A stretch of 64,000 nucleotides of DNA from UBA5951 sp009936885. Lineage in GTDB: Bacteria; Pseudomonadota; Alphaproteobacteria; Puniceispirillales; Puniceispirillaceae. The stretch is from contig CALKVA010000010.1 of the NCBI GenBank assembly GCA_937996625.1, positions 141,969 through 205,968 of the forward strand, read 5' to 3'. Shown here one piece after another: positions 18,429-28,311 of the stretch. Position 1 is the stretch's first letter. Every line of letters begins with the position of its first letter. Both the position numbers and the translations under genes were made by a program. The notes under the pieces were generated by a model. That model was given only the letters and a program-made list of their open reading frames with translations. It was not told where the DNA came from and did no database searches.

Positions 18429-19433
18429 ATGAGCCAAACGCAAGCAATGTCATTGGATGAGATTTATCAGTTGGCATTTGATACATTATCAAGGGCCGGT
18501 GCAGATGAGCATAATGCGAAAATTCTAGCATCCGTGCTGGTGAATGCAGAGCGTGATGGCTCTCATTCACATGGTTTGTTTAGATTGCCAGCTTATGTAG
18601 CAGGTCTTAAATCAAAAAAAATTAACGGCTGCGCGAGGGCAGAAGTAACGCAGGTTACCTCTTCTTTTATTCGTGTCGATGGTAATCGAGGATTAGCACC
18701 AACCGCGCATGATGCTGCTATACCAGCTCTTGTGAAGGCGGCCCAAAAAACAGGTGTTGCGATTGCCGCAATTCATAGATGTTTCCACATGGCAGCTCTT
18801 TGGCCAGAGGTAGAGGCAATAGCAGAATATGGGCTTGCGGGTATTGCCTGTACGAATTATATGCCATCTGTTGCACCGGCAGGGGCGAATCAGGCTTTTT
18901 TTGGAACCAATCCAATTGCGTTTGCGTGGCCGCGCTCAAGCAAAACGCCAATAGTATATGATATGGCAACAGCCGCAATGGCTTTGGGGGATGTTCAAGT
19001 CGCCGCACGAGATGGCAAAAAAGTACCTCCGGGTACGGGTCTTGATAATGAGGGGCAACCTACAACAGACCCCTCTGCAATTGCGAAAGGAGGCGTGCTA
19101 TTACCATTTGGGGGCTATAAGGGCTCAGGCATGTCAATGATGGTTGAACTGCTTACCGCTGGCCTTACAGGGGAGACTTTTTCTGATGAGACTAAGGCAC
19201 GCGATAATGCAGATGGCGGGCCCCCTATCGGCGGGCAATTTCTGCTTGCGATGTCACCAGAAATTATAGCGATTGATGACTGGCAATCTCATTGTGATTC
19301 GTTTTTTGAGCGGATGTCAGGCCTTCCAGGGCAGGGGGTGCGCCTGCCGGGGGAAAGACGTCATAAAAATAGACGCTCGACAGCAAAAAGGCAGATTAAT
19401 TCAGAACTTCTTGAGAAAATACACGCATTATAG
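18429..19433 (+). CDS. Ldh2/malate dehydrogenase-family NAD(P)H reductase
   Basis: A 334-aa member of the Ldh2 family (PF02615), whose fold differs from classical Rossmann dehydrogenases. The catalytic histidine region DGSHSHGLFRLP (H46, H48, R52) is intact, as are the FGTNPIAFAWP segment and the GYKGSGMSMM nucleotide-binding region. The N-terminal region is closest in style to delta1-piperideine-2-carboxylate / delta1-pyrroline-2-carboxylate reductases, so a cyclic imino-acid reduction is a reasonable guess; malate, lactate or ureidoglycolate are alternatives. It is divergent from the M19-like operon and convergent with soxG. Confidence 0.85.
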   Translation: MSQTQAMSLDEIYQLAFDTLSRAGADEHNAKILASVLVNAERDGSHSHGLFRLPAYVAGLKSKKINGCARAEVTQVTSSFIRVDGNRGLAPTAHDAAIPALVKAAQKTGVAIAAIHRCFHMAALWPEVEAIAEYGLAGIACTNYMPSVAPAGANQAFFGTNPIAFAWPRSSKTPIVYDMATAAMALGDVQVAARDGKKVPPGTGLDNEGQPTTDPSAIAKGGVLLPFGGYKGSGMSMMVELLTAGLTGETFSDETKARDNADGGPPIGGQFLLAMSPEIIAIDDWQSHCDSFFERMSGLPGQGVRLPGERRHKNRRSTAKRQINSELLEKIHAL

Positions 19434-19479
19434 CCATCAGATTTGGGAATGCCGCACAGACTAATGATGCAATAATCAT

Positions 19480-20061
19480 CTATTTGGGCAGATATCCATA
19501 TCGTTCTGCTGTCTTGCTGATAAGCTGCCAAAGTGATTCTGAAAAACTTCTAGGCATAAAAATATACCAACAATCTTGGGCGCGCCAAAGCTTGATGCCA
19601 ACATGATGCAGGGATGTTGTAATAAGCTTATTGATTGGAAATGGTGCATCACGCATATCAACAGGAATATGATGAGAGAGGATAGAGCACGCTTTTTTAC
19701 CGCTGATTTTCAGCTGAACAAAACTATGAGATAGGTCAAGCCTCACTGCGATATCTTCAGACAAAGACTGAAACACGTCATTTTCGTCATTTAATAGCCA
19801 CCATTTGAGAGGCTCTACGCGGACAAATCGAGCATCCTCTATTTGGCAAACAGTACTAGGATGCAGAAAATCACCCGTAATTTTTTGAGTGTTAATGTAG
19901 TTTTGAAATTCAGATATTGTTTCAGGCCAGATAGCTATTTGGGTAATTTTAGTGTCTTTTATTAGGTGGAAATAAATTTCGGTAGAAATCTCAGTTTCGG
20001 GACGATTTGTGAAATAGCTATCCAGCGCGCTAATGCGTTCTATATGAGATGATTTAGCCAT
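19480..20061 (-). CDS. soxG: Sarcosine oxidase gamma subunit
   Basis: A 193-aa small subunit, last gene of soxBDAG. The start at 20061 is chosen because its ATGGCTAA overlaps the soxA stop by eight bases, the usual coupling in this operon. The C-terminal half contains VRLDLSHSFVQLKISGKKACSILS and a histidine-rich segment near SHHIPVDMRD, as in SoxG/GcvT-like domains. In heterotetrameric sarcosine oxidase the gamma subunit is structural. The sequence is divergent, so the assignment leans on position as well as pattern. Confidence 0.85.
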   Translation of the reverse strand: MAKSSHIERISALDSYFTNRPETEISTEIYFHLIKDTKITQIAIWPETISEFQNYINTQKITGDFLHPSTVCQIEDARFVRVEPLKWWLLNDENDVFQSLSEDIAVRLDLSHSFVQLKISGKKACSILSHHIPVDMRDAPFPINKLITTSLHHVGIKLWRAQDCWYIFMPRSFSESLWQLISKTAERYGYLPK

Positions 20062-23035
20062 GTAATCTTTTACCTTCAGGGTCATACATATGAGGCGATA
20101 CTATCTCTACATCAAGGAAATTAGACCGCAATTCATCTGATAAGACAATATGCTTATCTTCAACAGCGGTAAGTCCGCCCTCAATAAAACCAAGTGCTAT
20201 CCAATGCCCCAAAGCAGGGGAATAAGTAACCGCTGTAATCCAGCCAAGGGGATGCCCTTTTCTTTTACCAGCTTCGTTTAACAGCGCACCAGCACTGAAT
20301 GTTTTGTTTTTATCTTTTGGGAAAATACCAACCAGCTGCGGCCTGTTCGGACTTGTGAGCATCTCTCTTTTGCGTAAAGCGCTTCCCACAAAATCTTTAT
20401 TCTGAGATGCCATTTTGCCTAAGCCAATATCTTCAATTGTCACTCTTCCATCAATTTCAGCGCCAGTAACATGCCCTTTTTCAATACGCATGGTTCCAAG
20501 CGCTTCAAGCCCATAAAGACAGCTTTCAAACTTCTGAGCTTTGTTCCAGATAAATTGCATCATGGTATGTGAATAATCACTTGGGATATATACCTCAAAA
20601 GCGCGTTCGCCTGAAAAGCTTATGCGCGCAATATAACAGGGTATATTTTGTAATAAAACTTGCCTTACACCCATAAAGGGGAGTGTTTCATTAGATATTT
20701 CACTCGGGTCATCAACGATTTCCGATAATAAACTTCTTGAATTGGGGCCTGCTATTGCACAGCCTGCCCATTGCTCGGTAACCGAGGTTACATGCACCCT
20801 TAAATCTGGCCAGCGGGTTTGTAATAGCTCTTCCAAAGTCGCCATCACAGCTGCAGCATGATTTGTTGTTGTGGTCATAAGATAGCTGTTTTCGGATAAG
20901 CGCCAAGTTGTGCCATCATCAAACACCATCCCATCATCACGCAGAATAATACCGTAACGTGCCTTTCCAATAGCTAGCTTAGCAAATGGGTTTGTATAAA
21001 TTCTATTCAGAAAAGTGGTGGAATCTGGCCCTTGGACCATAATTTTTCCAAGCGAGCTAACATCGCAAATTCCAAGGCTTCGACGTGTTATGGTTGCCTC
21101 ACGTATGTACGCATCCTGTAGATTTTCTCCTTGTTTTGGATAATACCAAGGGCGATGCCACAAGCCAGCATCTATCATTATGCCATTATTTGCTAGTGAC
21201 CAATTATTAAAAGGTGTTTTTCTAATCGGTTTAAAGTGAGACTGTCTATGCATTCCTGCAAGTGCGCCAAGAGATATAGAGGTATAAGGGGGGCGAAAGC
21301 GCGTAACGCCGACATCGCCGATAGGACGATTAAGGGCATCAGCCATCAGTGCAAGTCCAATGACATTCCCCATTTTTCCTTGATCTGTTGCCATTCCAAG
21401 AGTGGTGTAACGTTTTAAATGTTCAACTGATATGAAGCCTTCTTGATGCGCTAGTCTAACGTCAGATGCAGTCACATCATGCTGTAGATCTATGAATGCT
21501 TTTCCCTTTATTGTTGGTACCCGAATTTCATATAATGGAGCGATGGCTGTGCGCCACCCTCCAATGATAGATGAAGGCTTTTGTCCTTTGGTTCTAGTTT
21601 CCCCTGCAACTTCTTTTGCTGATTGAATACAATCTTCAAATTGCCAAATTCCGGCAGCGGAACCTGCAAAAAAAATTGATTTGTTATCACCGTTTGAGAT
21701 AAAACAAGCATTTTCCTCATTCCATTCGATCGGACAGCCTTGATGCGAAGCAAGGTGAATGACAGGGGACCAACCAGCAGAAACCAGTAGACAGTCACAT
21801 GAAAGAGCACCAGATTGACGCCATCCATCATTGGTTTTCTGTGCTATCTCAATATGTTTAACGCAAGGTGAGAGTACCCCATGCTTGGCTTTGGCAACAG
21901 CGGAGCCAAGATATAAATTGATACGCTTTCCCAATATCTGTTCCAAAAGCAAATCAGCGATTTGCTCGCGGGAATCTAATATGGTTACACTAGCGCCTGC
22001 AGTTTCCAGCTCTAATCCAGTTTCATAGGCTGAATCATTGTTCGTACTAATCACAATATTACTGCCAACTAACAGCTGAAATCTGTTAAGATAGGTTCTT
22101 GCTGAACTAACTGTCATAATTCCAGGCAAATCATTATTAGAAAATGCGTAATTTCTTTCAAGAGCGCCGGTTGCAAGTATCAATCTCTTAGTTCTGCAAA
22201 TATGAAATCGCTGTCTTGGTTTTCGTGGTTTTTTATCGCGCTCTCCAGGGCAAATAATCTCAACAAGTCCAACTGTTGTATCATCATATAACCCAAAAGC
22301 AGTTGTGCGTGTAAGAACGGTTATATTATGTTTTTTCAGCTTGATTGTTTGCTTCTTAAATTCGCTTTTATCTAGCAAACTAAGATAACTACCGCCAATA
22401 GCGTAATCTTGTTCTACCAGCAAAACATCTTTCCCTGTTTTTGCGGCTTGGATGGTAGCTTGAATGCCGGCGGGCCCGGAGCCTATGACCAAGATATCTG
22501 TATGGGTGTGTAAATGTTCATAGCTATCTGGATCTTCCAGTCTTGATGCAGTGCCAAGGCCAGCTGCTTTGCGAATGAATTTCTCGAAAAACATCCAAAT
22601 GCCAGTGCCGCGTCCCCATTCGAGCGGGGGTATACCCATGAAAGTTTTATAGTAGAAACCAGCTGCAAAAAATCTGCCAAATAGATTTAAAATACTCCCC
22701 ATATCAAATCTAACGGAGGGCCATGCATTCTGCGAATATACAAAAAGCCCCTCTGATATTTCGGTAGTACTTGCTCTTACATTTGGTTCTGTGTAGGCGC
22801 CTTTGCCGGTCGTAACAAGCGCACCTGCTTCTTCTACTCCGGCAGATGTAACCCCTCTGGCTCGATGGTATTTAAAGCTTCGGCCTATTATTTGGCACTT
22901 ATTAGCCAATAATGCTGCTGAAATACTATCGCCTTTTCTTGCTCTTAATTTTTTATTATTCCAGAAGAACGAAATGGTTTCTTCTTCTTTATGTTTATTA
23001 ATGCTAGATTGGTGAGAAACACGGATAGCGGTCAT
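20054..23035 (-). CDS. soxA: Sarcosine oxidase alpha subunit
   Basis: A 993-aa subunit of heterotetrameric sarcosine oxidase. The start at 23035 overlaps the soxD stop in an ATGA. Domain order: N-terminal ferredoxin-like fold (RARKGDSISAALLANKCQIIGR), a NAD-binding Rossmann domain with VIGSGPAGIQATIQAA near residue 150-165, a flavoprotein middle, and a C-terminal aminomethyltransferase (GcvT-like) folate-binding domain (about 590-990). The enzyme oxidises sarcosine to glycine in the cytosol and passes the methyl-derived carbon to tetrahydrofolate. Length equals the family norm and no frameshift is seen. Confidence 0.95.
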   Translation of the reverse strand: MTAIRVSHQSSINKHKEEETISFFWNNKKLRARKGDSISAALLANKCQIIGRSFKYHRARGVTSAGVEEAGALVTTGKGAYTEPNVRASTTEISEGLFVYSQNAWPSVRFDMGSILNLFGRFFAAGFYYKTFMGIPPLEWGRGTGIWMFFEKFIRKAAGLGTASRLEDPDSYEHLHTHTDILVIGSGPAGIQATIQAAKTGKDVLLVEQDYAIGGSYLSLLDKSEFKKQTIKLKKHNITVLTRTTAFGLYDDTTVGLVEIICPGERDKKPRKPRQRFHICRTKRLILATGALERNYAFSNNDLPGIMTVSSARTYLNRFQLLVGSNIVISTNNDSAYETGLELETAGASVTILDSREQIADLLLEQILGKRINLYLGSAVAKAKHGVLSPCVKHIEIAQKTNDGWRQSGALSCDCLLVSAGWSPVIHLASHQGCPIEWNEENACFISNGDNKSIFFAGSAAGIWQFEDCIQSAKEVAGETRTKGQKPSSIIGGWRTAIAPLYEIRVPTIKGKAFIDLQHDVTASDVRLAHQEGFISVEHLKRYTTLGMATDQGKMGNVIGLALMADALNRPIGDVGVTRFRPPYTSISLGALAGMHRQSHFKPIRKTPFNNWSLANNGIMIDAGLWHRPWYYPKQGENLQDAYIREATITRRSLGICDVSSLGKIMVQGPDSTTFLNRIYTNPFAKLAIGKARYGIILRDDGMVFDDGTTWRLSENSYLMTTTTNHAAAVMATLEELLQTRWPDLRVHVTSVTEQWAGCAIAGPNSRSLLSEIVDDPSEISNETLPFMGVRQVLLQNIPCYIARISFSGERAFEVYIPSDYSHTMMQFIWNKAQKFESCLYGLEALGTMRIEKGHVTGAEIDGRVTIEDIGLGKMASQNKDFVGSALRKREMLTSPNRPQLVGIFPKDKNKTFSAGALLNEAGKRKGHPLGWITAVTYSPALGHWIALGFIEGGLTAVEDKHIVLSDELRSNFLDVEIVSPHMYDPEGKRLHG

Positions 23036-23316
23036 CTGTTTTCCTCCATCAACTTCTGCCAATCAGAATGGGCAAGTTTAACAGAGAAAATTTCATGCGT
23101 TCTGGTATCTCGTTCAACCAGCAACCAAGAGCGACAGCCATATAAATGCTGCCATGTCTCTATTTGTCTTCCATAGATGTTCTCTCTTAAGAAAACGGCA
23201 TCATGCCAAGTATCTTCAGATGCATCTAAGGGTGGATAATTTATTTGACCGTCACCTCCATAGCTAAATTCGCTATGATCGCGTTTGCCGCAAAATGGAC
23301 AACTAATTTGTATCAT
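23032..23316 (-). CDS. soxD: Sarcosine oxidase delta subunit
   Basis: A 94-aa zinc-binding subunit that starts MIQISCPFCGKRDHSEF, the family's CPxCGxR(D/P)xxEF motif. The middle reads YGGDG and the end HSDWQKLMEEN. In the complex the delta subunit holds a zinc ion and bridges alpha and beta. It lies 15 bases after soxB and overlaps soxA by four bases. Confidence 0.95.
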   Translation of the reverse strand: MIQISCPFCGKRDHSEFSYGGDGQINYPPLDASEDTWHDAVFLRENIYGRQIETWQHLYGCRSWLLVERDTRTHEIFSVKLAHSDWQKLMEENR

Positions 23317-23331
23317 ATATTATACCCTTTT

Positions 23332-24600
23332 TTACCCGTGCAATTTAGGATCGGAACCAGCACCGCGCTCATCAATATGCACTCCTCTTCTAAATCTATC
23401 TAAATCGTGATTTTGTATAACCTTATCTGGCCTATCATTAGCGATAAGGTCTGCAAAGTACCAACCTGATGCAGGGCTTGCTTTGAACCCTCCATAATTC
23501 CAGCCCGCATTTAAATACAGATTATCCAAAGGCGTTTTACACATAAAAAACGAGCCATCCATAGACATATCTACCACTCCAGACCAATGACGTAACAGCT
23601 TAACGCGTCCAAGGCAGGGCATTAGCGAAAGCGCGCATTCCGCCACATCCTGAACGATTGGAAGATTGCCTTTTTGGGCATAGGATTTATACCAGTCAAT
23701 ATCGCCGCCAAACACCATTCCGCCCTTGTCAGACTGGGATATATAAAAATGTGCTCCTGCAACGCCAAAAACAACTACATGGTCAAGTAACGGTTTAATA
23801 GGCTCTGTAACAAAGGCTTGTAATTTGTGGCTTTCAATAGGCAAATTTCCCAATTCTGCCATTTGCCATAATCTTGAAGTATTTCCAGCGACCGCAAATG
23901 CGACTTTTTTGGCTGTGATTTCGCCTCTGCTTGTGTGAAGTGAGGAGATTTTTTGGGCGCTACGCTTAATGGATGTTACTTCACATTGCTGAATGATATC
24001 TACGCCAAGCATATCTGCTGCGCGTGCATATCCCCAAGCAACTGCATCATGGCGTGCCGTTCCAGCACGCTTCTGCACAAGTGCCCCATGAATAGGAAAG
24101 CGAGCATCATCTGCAAAATTCAAGTGCGGGATTTTCTTTTTTATCGTGTTACGAGACCATATTTCGCCGTCAGATCCTGTTTGGCGCATTATATTATATC
24201 TACGAGCAGCTGCATCAAGTGCATTTGGGGTGTGGTAAAGTCCGATATGAGCGCGCTGGCTGAACATGACATTATAGTTTAATTCGTGACTTAAATTCTC
24301 CCATAATGTTAAGGAAGCTTCATAGAATTCCCGGTTGCCCTTGAGCATATAGTTAGAGCGAATAATCGTTGTATTTCGCCCAGCATTTCCGCCGCCAATC
24401 CATCCTTTTTCAACAACGGCTATATTTTTAAGATTAAAGTTTTTGGCAAGATAATAAGCTGTTGCAAGGCCGTGTAGACCGCCGCCGACAATAACAATAT
24501 CATAGTTTGCCTTTGGCTCAGGATCGCGCCATTGCCTAGACCAGCCCTTTTGGCCGTTAAACCCGTTTTTTATTACGTTCCATGCTGAAAATTGTGTCAC
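23332..24600 (-). CDS. soxB: Sarcosine oxidase beta subunit
   Basis: A 422-aa FAD- and FMN-carrying subunit where sarcosine is oxidised. The FAD Rossmann motif IVGGGLHGLATAYYLAK is near residues 38-52; GWIGGGNAGRNTTIIRSNY follows, and ARHDAVAWGYARAA holds the histidine (about H184) equivalent to the one that binds FMN covalently in this family. A GTG at 24600 gives the N-terminus VTQFSAWNVIKN, which aligns with family starts (M-x-K-FSAF); a TTG six bases upstream is the alternative. No strong ribosome-binding site is visible. It is the first gene of the operon, with a large inverted repeat upstream. Confidence 0.93.
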   Translation of the reverse strand: MTQFSAWNVIKNGFNGQKGWSRQWRDPEPKANYDIVIVGGGLHGLATAYYLAKNFNLKNIAVVEKGWIGGGNAGRNTTIIRSNYMLKGNREFYEASLTLWENLSHELNYNVMFSQRAHIGLYHTPNALDAAARRYNIMRQTGSDGEIWSRNTIKKKIPHLNFADDARFPIHGALVQKRAGTARHDAVAWGYARAADMLGVDIIQQCEVTSIKRSAQKISSLHTSRGEITAKKVAFAVAGNTSRLWQMAELGNLPIESHKLQAFVTEPIKPLLDHVVVFGVAGAHFYISQSDKGGMVFGGDIDWYKSYAQKGNLPIVQDVAECALSLMPCLGRVKLLRHWSGVVDMSMDGSFFMCKTPLDNLYLNAGWNYGGFKASPASGWYFADLIANDRPDKVIQNHDLDRFRRGVHIDERGAGSDPKLHG

Positions 24601-24715
24601 TTGCAAGAGCCATCAAGAAGTCTGGTTAAGGCGTGTTGGTAATAACATATAACCCACCTATCGGCGGTTAGGTAAACACTGGTATAATGCGCTGTCAACG
24701 AATTTTAAAGAATTA

Positions 24716-24760
24716 CTAATGCATACTCCAACTGGTGGAATTTAAGGTGCGATGCATTAG
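24716..24760. promoter_or_regulatory. Inverted repeat upstream of soxB
   Basis: CTAATGCAT (24716-24724) and ATGCATTAG (24752-24760) form a perfect 9-bp inverted repeat with a 27-base spacer. The spacer contains a smaller dyad (TCCAACTGGTGGA). It lies 116 bases upstream of soxB and 69 bases after the stop of the aldehyde dehydrogenase gene. It could be a regulator site for the sox operon or an extended hairpin; no T-run follows on either strand. Confidence 0.4.
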
Positions 24761-24828
24761 AAATTGGACTATTTTTAGAAATACAAAAAACTGTCTAGCT
24801 TTAACGTATCACCGAAGTATTATATCTT

Positions 24829-26259
24829 CTACCAGCTTGCGGAAATATACTGTGTCTCCATAAATTCGTGCATGCCTTCATGACCACCCTCGCGGCCAAG
24901 GCCTGACTGCTTGCTGCCACCAAAAGGTGCTGCAGGGTCTGAGACCAACCCGCGATTAAGCCCAACCATTCCATAATCAAGGCGCTCACATACACTCATG
25001 CCGCGCCTCATATTTTCAGTGAATACATATGCTACTAGCCCATATTGAGTATTATTTGCGCGCCTTATAACATCTTCAGTATCTTCAAATGACTGGATAG
25101 CTGCAACTGGGCCAAAAATTTCATCTGCCACACATTCGGCCGACTCAGGCACGTTTACGAGTACCGTTGGCGGGTAGTAAAAACCAGGCCCACTTATGTT
25201 TTCTCCACCAAGTTTGATTTCAGCTCCCTTGGCAACAGCATCTTGAACAAAAAAAGCAACTTTATCTTTTGTAGACTTATTAACAAGAGGGCCAACATCA
25301 GTATCTGGGTCGAGCCCATTCCCAACTTTTAGGGCACCCATTGTTGCTGTGAAACTTGTAACAAACTTATCGAAAATCTTTGTGTGAACATAAAATCGAT
25401 TAGCAGCTGTGCAAGCCTCTCCCAAATTGCGCATTTTTGCGAGCATAGCACCTTCAACTGCGACATCTATATCCGCATCTTCAAATACAATTAATGGCGC
25501 ATTTCCGCCAAGTTCCATGGCTGGCTTAAGTACCTGGTCTGCAGCTGAACGGAGCAATACCCTGCCAATTTCTGTAGACCCTGTAAACGAGACAACCCTA
25601 ACCCGTGTATCATGAAGAAGGTGGTCCACTATTGGCCCTGTTTTTTTTGAGGGAAGAACATTTACAACTCCCTTTGGAACACCAGCCTCTTCCAACAAAG
25701 GCATTAATGCAAGCATTGTTAGAGGTGTTTCTGATGCAGGCTTTATAATCACAGGGCAGCCTGCGGCAAGTGCTGGGGCTATTTTTCTTGTGCCCATGGC
25801 TGCTGGATAATTCCACGGTGTTACTAGCACAGCTATCCCTGCCGGCTTGTGCTGAACTATAATTCGCGCACCGCTGGCAGGTGCATGCGTTATCATACCA
25901 TCGGCGCGCACAGCTTCTTCCGAAAACCAGCGAAAGAACTCAGCTGCATACGCTGCCTCTCCGCGAGCATCATTTCCAGCCTTGCCATTTTCAAGTGTTA
26001 TTAATTTTGCAAATTCATCTAGACGTTCTAACATAAGCTCGTAAGCTTTGCGCAATATCTCAGAGCGGTTTCGCGGTGTTCTAGATGCCCAATCAGCAAA
26101 AGCATTCTGTGCCGCATCTAATGCCTCATCGGCATCATCAATTTCTGCAGACGCAACCGATGCAAGCACAGTTTCATCTGCTGGGTTAATAACATCAAAC
26201 CTCACATTTTGTGCACCTGATTTAAAATTGCCATTGATATATAAGTCGGTATATTCCAT
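24829..26259 (-). CDS. NAD(P)-dependent succinate-semialdehyde-type dehydrogenase
   Basis: A 476-aa aldehyde dehydrogenase of the succinate-semialdehyde / methylbutyraldehyde subgroup. E249 (MELGG) is the general base and C283 (GEACTAANRFYVH) the nucleophile; TPWNYPAAM (147-155) and APFGGSKQSGLGREGG near the end are SSADH-typical. It starts 12 bases after the E2-like gene, so it is the last gene of the M24 / E1-alpha / E1-beta / E2-like operon. Its codons look somewhat more GC-rich than its neighbours. Succinate semialdehyde is the family default; in this context the substrate could be the aldehyde released from the E1 reaction. Confidence 0.85.
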   Translation of the reverse strand: MEYTDLYINGNFKSGAQNVRFDVINPADETVLASVASAEIDDADEALDAAQNAFADWASRTPRNRSEILRKAYELMLERLDEFAKLITLENGKAGNDARGEAAYAAEFFRWFSEEAVRADGMITHAPASGARIIVQHKPAGIAVLVTPWNYPAAMGTRKIAPALAAGCPVIIKPASETPLTMLALMPLLEEAGVPKGVVNVLPSKKTGPIVDHLLHDTRVRVVSFTGSTEIGRVLLRSAADQVLKPAMELGGNAPLIVFEDADIDVAVEGAMLAKMRNLGEACTAANRFYVHTKIFDKFVTSFTATMGALKVGNGLDPDTDVGPLVNKSTKDKVAFFVQDAVAKGAEIKLGGENISGPGFYYPPTVLVNVPESAECVADEIFGPVAAIQSFEDTEDVIRRANNTQYGLVAYVFTENMRRGMSVCERLDYGMVGLNRGLVSDPAAPFGGSKQSGLGREGGHEGMHEFMETQYISASW

Positions 26260-26270
26260 CTAATACAGCC

Positions 26271-27293
26271 CTAAAGTAATTGTTTTAACGGTGATTTTAT
26301 TCGCGTGCTAAAGTCACGAAGCAATTCAAGCGCATCTATCTGAGACAAAGAACTAGGATCCCAATCTAGCGTTACCATAAATTGCTCCGTGAAATTAGAA
26401 ATCGTAACAATGATATTCGAATGTATGTCTCCTGAAAGCTGAATAAAATCAGTAGATGTAAGATCGCAAACTTCTGCCGTTGCCGGAATATCGTGGTCTG
26501 CTGGCGCAATATCAGCTAATTGTTGTTTGTCAGGATTGTTATAAATAACGCTTTGTAATTCGGGGCCTGATTTATAGTTGATACCTATATTATCTGCGTT
26601 TGTTTTAACTCGAAGGCTAGCAGAAATAAAAGACGCAAAAACCAGCTCAGAGGAGATAGCAATTTGTGACGCAGAATTAATTTCAGATAGGAATATGTTG
26701 AATGAAGTTTTGTCTACAAGGCTTGCAGCATTATTACGCAAGGAGACATTTTGTCGAATAGATAATCGCCGCAATGTTGCAATATCTGTAGCTTTAAATG
26801 GCTCTGGATAGCCAGCATCTCTAAGATTTTGTAGATCAAGATTTTCGCTCTTTGCAAGCAAGCGTATTTTTGGAGAGGCAAGAATTTTTGCCTCTTTATT
26901 TGTATTATCTGGATTATAGGTAGGTTCGGCTATTCTAACTTTTGTATCTTCATCCGGCTGATTGCTTGCTTGGTTTTGCGGTTCCTTTACTGTAATCACT
27001 TCTTTTTCTGAAGTCAAAGGTGATGCCTGGACAACTTTAGCCGGTGCATCATCTAAATTCTCAACAATATACGCTACCACATCTCCAACAGGTACGTCAG
27101 TATTAGCCAATGCTGAGATATTCACAAGAAAACCATCTTTAGGGGATTCGACTTCCATGGTAGATTTATCTGTCTCAACTTCCATGAGGGGATCCCCCTT
27201 GCTCACGGTGTCGCCCTCATTTTTAAGCCATGCAACAAGCCTCCCTGTTTCTTGCGCCATTCCGAGCGCTGGCATAATTATTTCATGTGCCAT
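26271..27293 (-). CDS. E2-like lipoyl protein with degenerate acyltransferase domain
   Basis: A 340-aa protein starting at the ATG at 27293, just after the E1-beta stop. Residues 1-80 are a lipoyl domain with the attachment lysine K43 in VETDKSTMEVES. A Ser/Glu/Asn-rich linker (81-134) leads to a peripheral-subunit-binding domain (about 137-171, ASPKIRLLAKSENLDL, then KATDI). The last 160 residues resemble a shrunken 2-oxoacid dehydrogenase acyltransferase domain, but the catalytic H-R-x-x-D-G motif is absent; the equivalent region reads TLDWDPSSLSQIDAL. Full E2 catalytic domains are about 230 residues. It can carry an acyl group and bind E1/E3, but should not perform the normal acyltransfer to CoA. 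Confidence 0.85.
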   Translation of the reverse strand: MAHEIIMPALGMAQETGRLVAWLKNEGDTVSKGDPLMEVETDKSTMEVESPKDGFLVNISALANTDVPVGDVVAYIVENLDDAPAKVVQASPLTSEKEVITVKEPQNQASNQPDEDTKVRIAEPTYNPDNTNKEAKILASPKIRLLAKSENLDLQNLRDAGYPEPFKATDIATLRRLSIRQNVSLRNNAASLVDKTSFNIFLSEINSASQIAISSELVFASFISASLRVKTNADNIGINYKSGPELQSVIYNNPDKQQLADIAPADHDIPATAEVCDLTSTDFIQLSGDIHSNIIVTISNFTEQFMVTLDWDPSSLSQIDALELLRDFSTRIKSPLKQLL

Positions 27294-27295
27294 TT

Positions 27296-28279
27296 TCAAA
27301 GTTTTCCTTCAAGAATCAAAACTGCTCTTTCATGAATTTGCTGTGCTGTTGGAACAGTTAGGTCTTCAAGAGCGGGAGAAAAAGGGATAGGAACATCCAT
27401 AGCCCCAAATCGCTGCACTGGTGCATCCAGATAATAAAATGCCTTCTCAGAAATCCGGGCAGCAATCTCTGCTGTGATGCCATAATTTTGATGGCCTTCA
27501 TCAATTATGATAGCATGGGATGTTTTTTTTACTGAATTGATTATTGTTGTCTCATCAAGTGGAGAAATGGTTCGTGGATCAATGACTTCGGCAGAAATGT
27601 TTTGCTTTGCCAGCGTTTTAGCGGCCAATTCAGCTTGTTGTACCATAGAGGAGGTGGCAACGAGTGTGATATCACTTCCTGTATGTAAAATTTCGGCTTC
27701 ACCAAAATTAATTAAATATTCTTCTTCAGGAACTTCTGCTTTATCATTATACATCAATTTATCTTCAAAAATAACCACAGGGTTGTTATCTCGAATTGCT
27801 GTTTTCATTAATCCCTTTGCCTCATAGGCAGATGATGGCATGGCCACCTTTAGGCCGGGTATATGTGCAACAAGGGCATGTAATGATTGGCTATGTTGGG
27901 CAGCAGAGCGTCTTGTTGCACCCATATTAGTGCGTAGTACCATGGGAACATTTAGCTTTCCGCCAGACATATAATGGGTTTTGGCAGCTTGATTGCACAG
28001 CTGGTCCATAATAAGAAACAGAAAATCGCCAAACATAAGATCTACAATTGGCCTCATTCCAGTCATGGCAGCGCCTACGGCTATTCCAGTAAAACCAGGC
28101 TCAGAGATAGGCGTGTCAATTATTCTTTGGGTGCCAAATTCTTCTACTAACCCAGACAAAACTTTAAATGGTGTGCCCGCCTCTGCAACATCCTCACCAA
28201 GGACAATAACACGCTCGTCTAATCGCATTTCTTCTGCGATAGCTTCATTAACAGCGGCACCGAAGGTTATTTCTCTCAT
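27296..28279 (-). CDS. 2-Oxoacid dehydrogenase E1 beta subunit
   Basis: A 327-aa transketolase-like beta subunit that binds the pyrimidine of thiamine diphosphate with its E1-alpha partner. GEDVAEAGTPFKV is near residues 28-40 and the catalytic glutamate is probably E60 in TPISE. The QHSQSLHAL histidines near 129-134 are family-typical. It ends in LEGKL and its stop abuts the E2-like start. It is of the pyruvate/acetoin/branched-chain type; the substrate is not clear from sequence. Confidence 0.93.
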   Translation of the reverse strand: MREITFGAAVNEAIAEEMRLDERVIVLGEDVAEAGTPFKVLSGLVEEFGTQRIIDTPISEPGFTGIAVGAAMTGMRPIVDLMFGDFLFLIMDQLCNQAAKTHYMSGGKLNVPMVLRTNMGATRRSAAQHSQSLHALVAHIPGLKVAMPSSAYEAKGLMKTAIRDNNPVVIFEDKLMYNDKAEVPEEEYLINFGEAEILHTGSDITLVATSSMVQQAELAAKTLAKQNISAEVIDPRTISPLDETTIINSVKKTSHAIIIDEGHQNYGITAEIAARISEKAFYYLDAPVQRFGAMDVPIPFSPALEDLTVPTAQQIHERAVLILEGKL

Positions 28280-28311
28280 TCCTTACATCCTCAATTTAGA
28301 TTTAATGAGCT

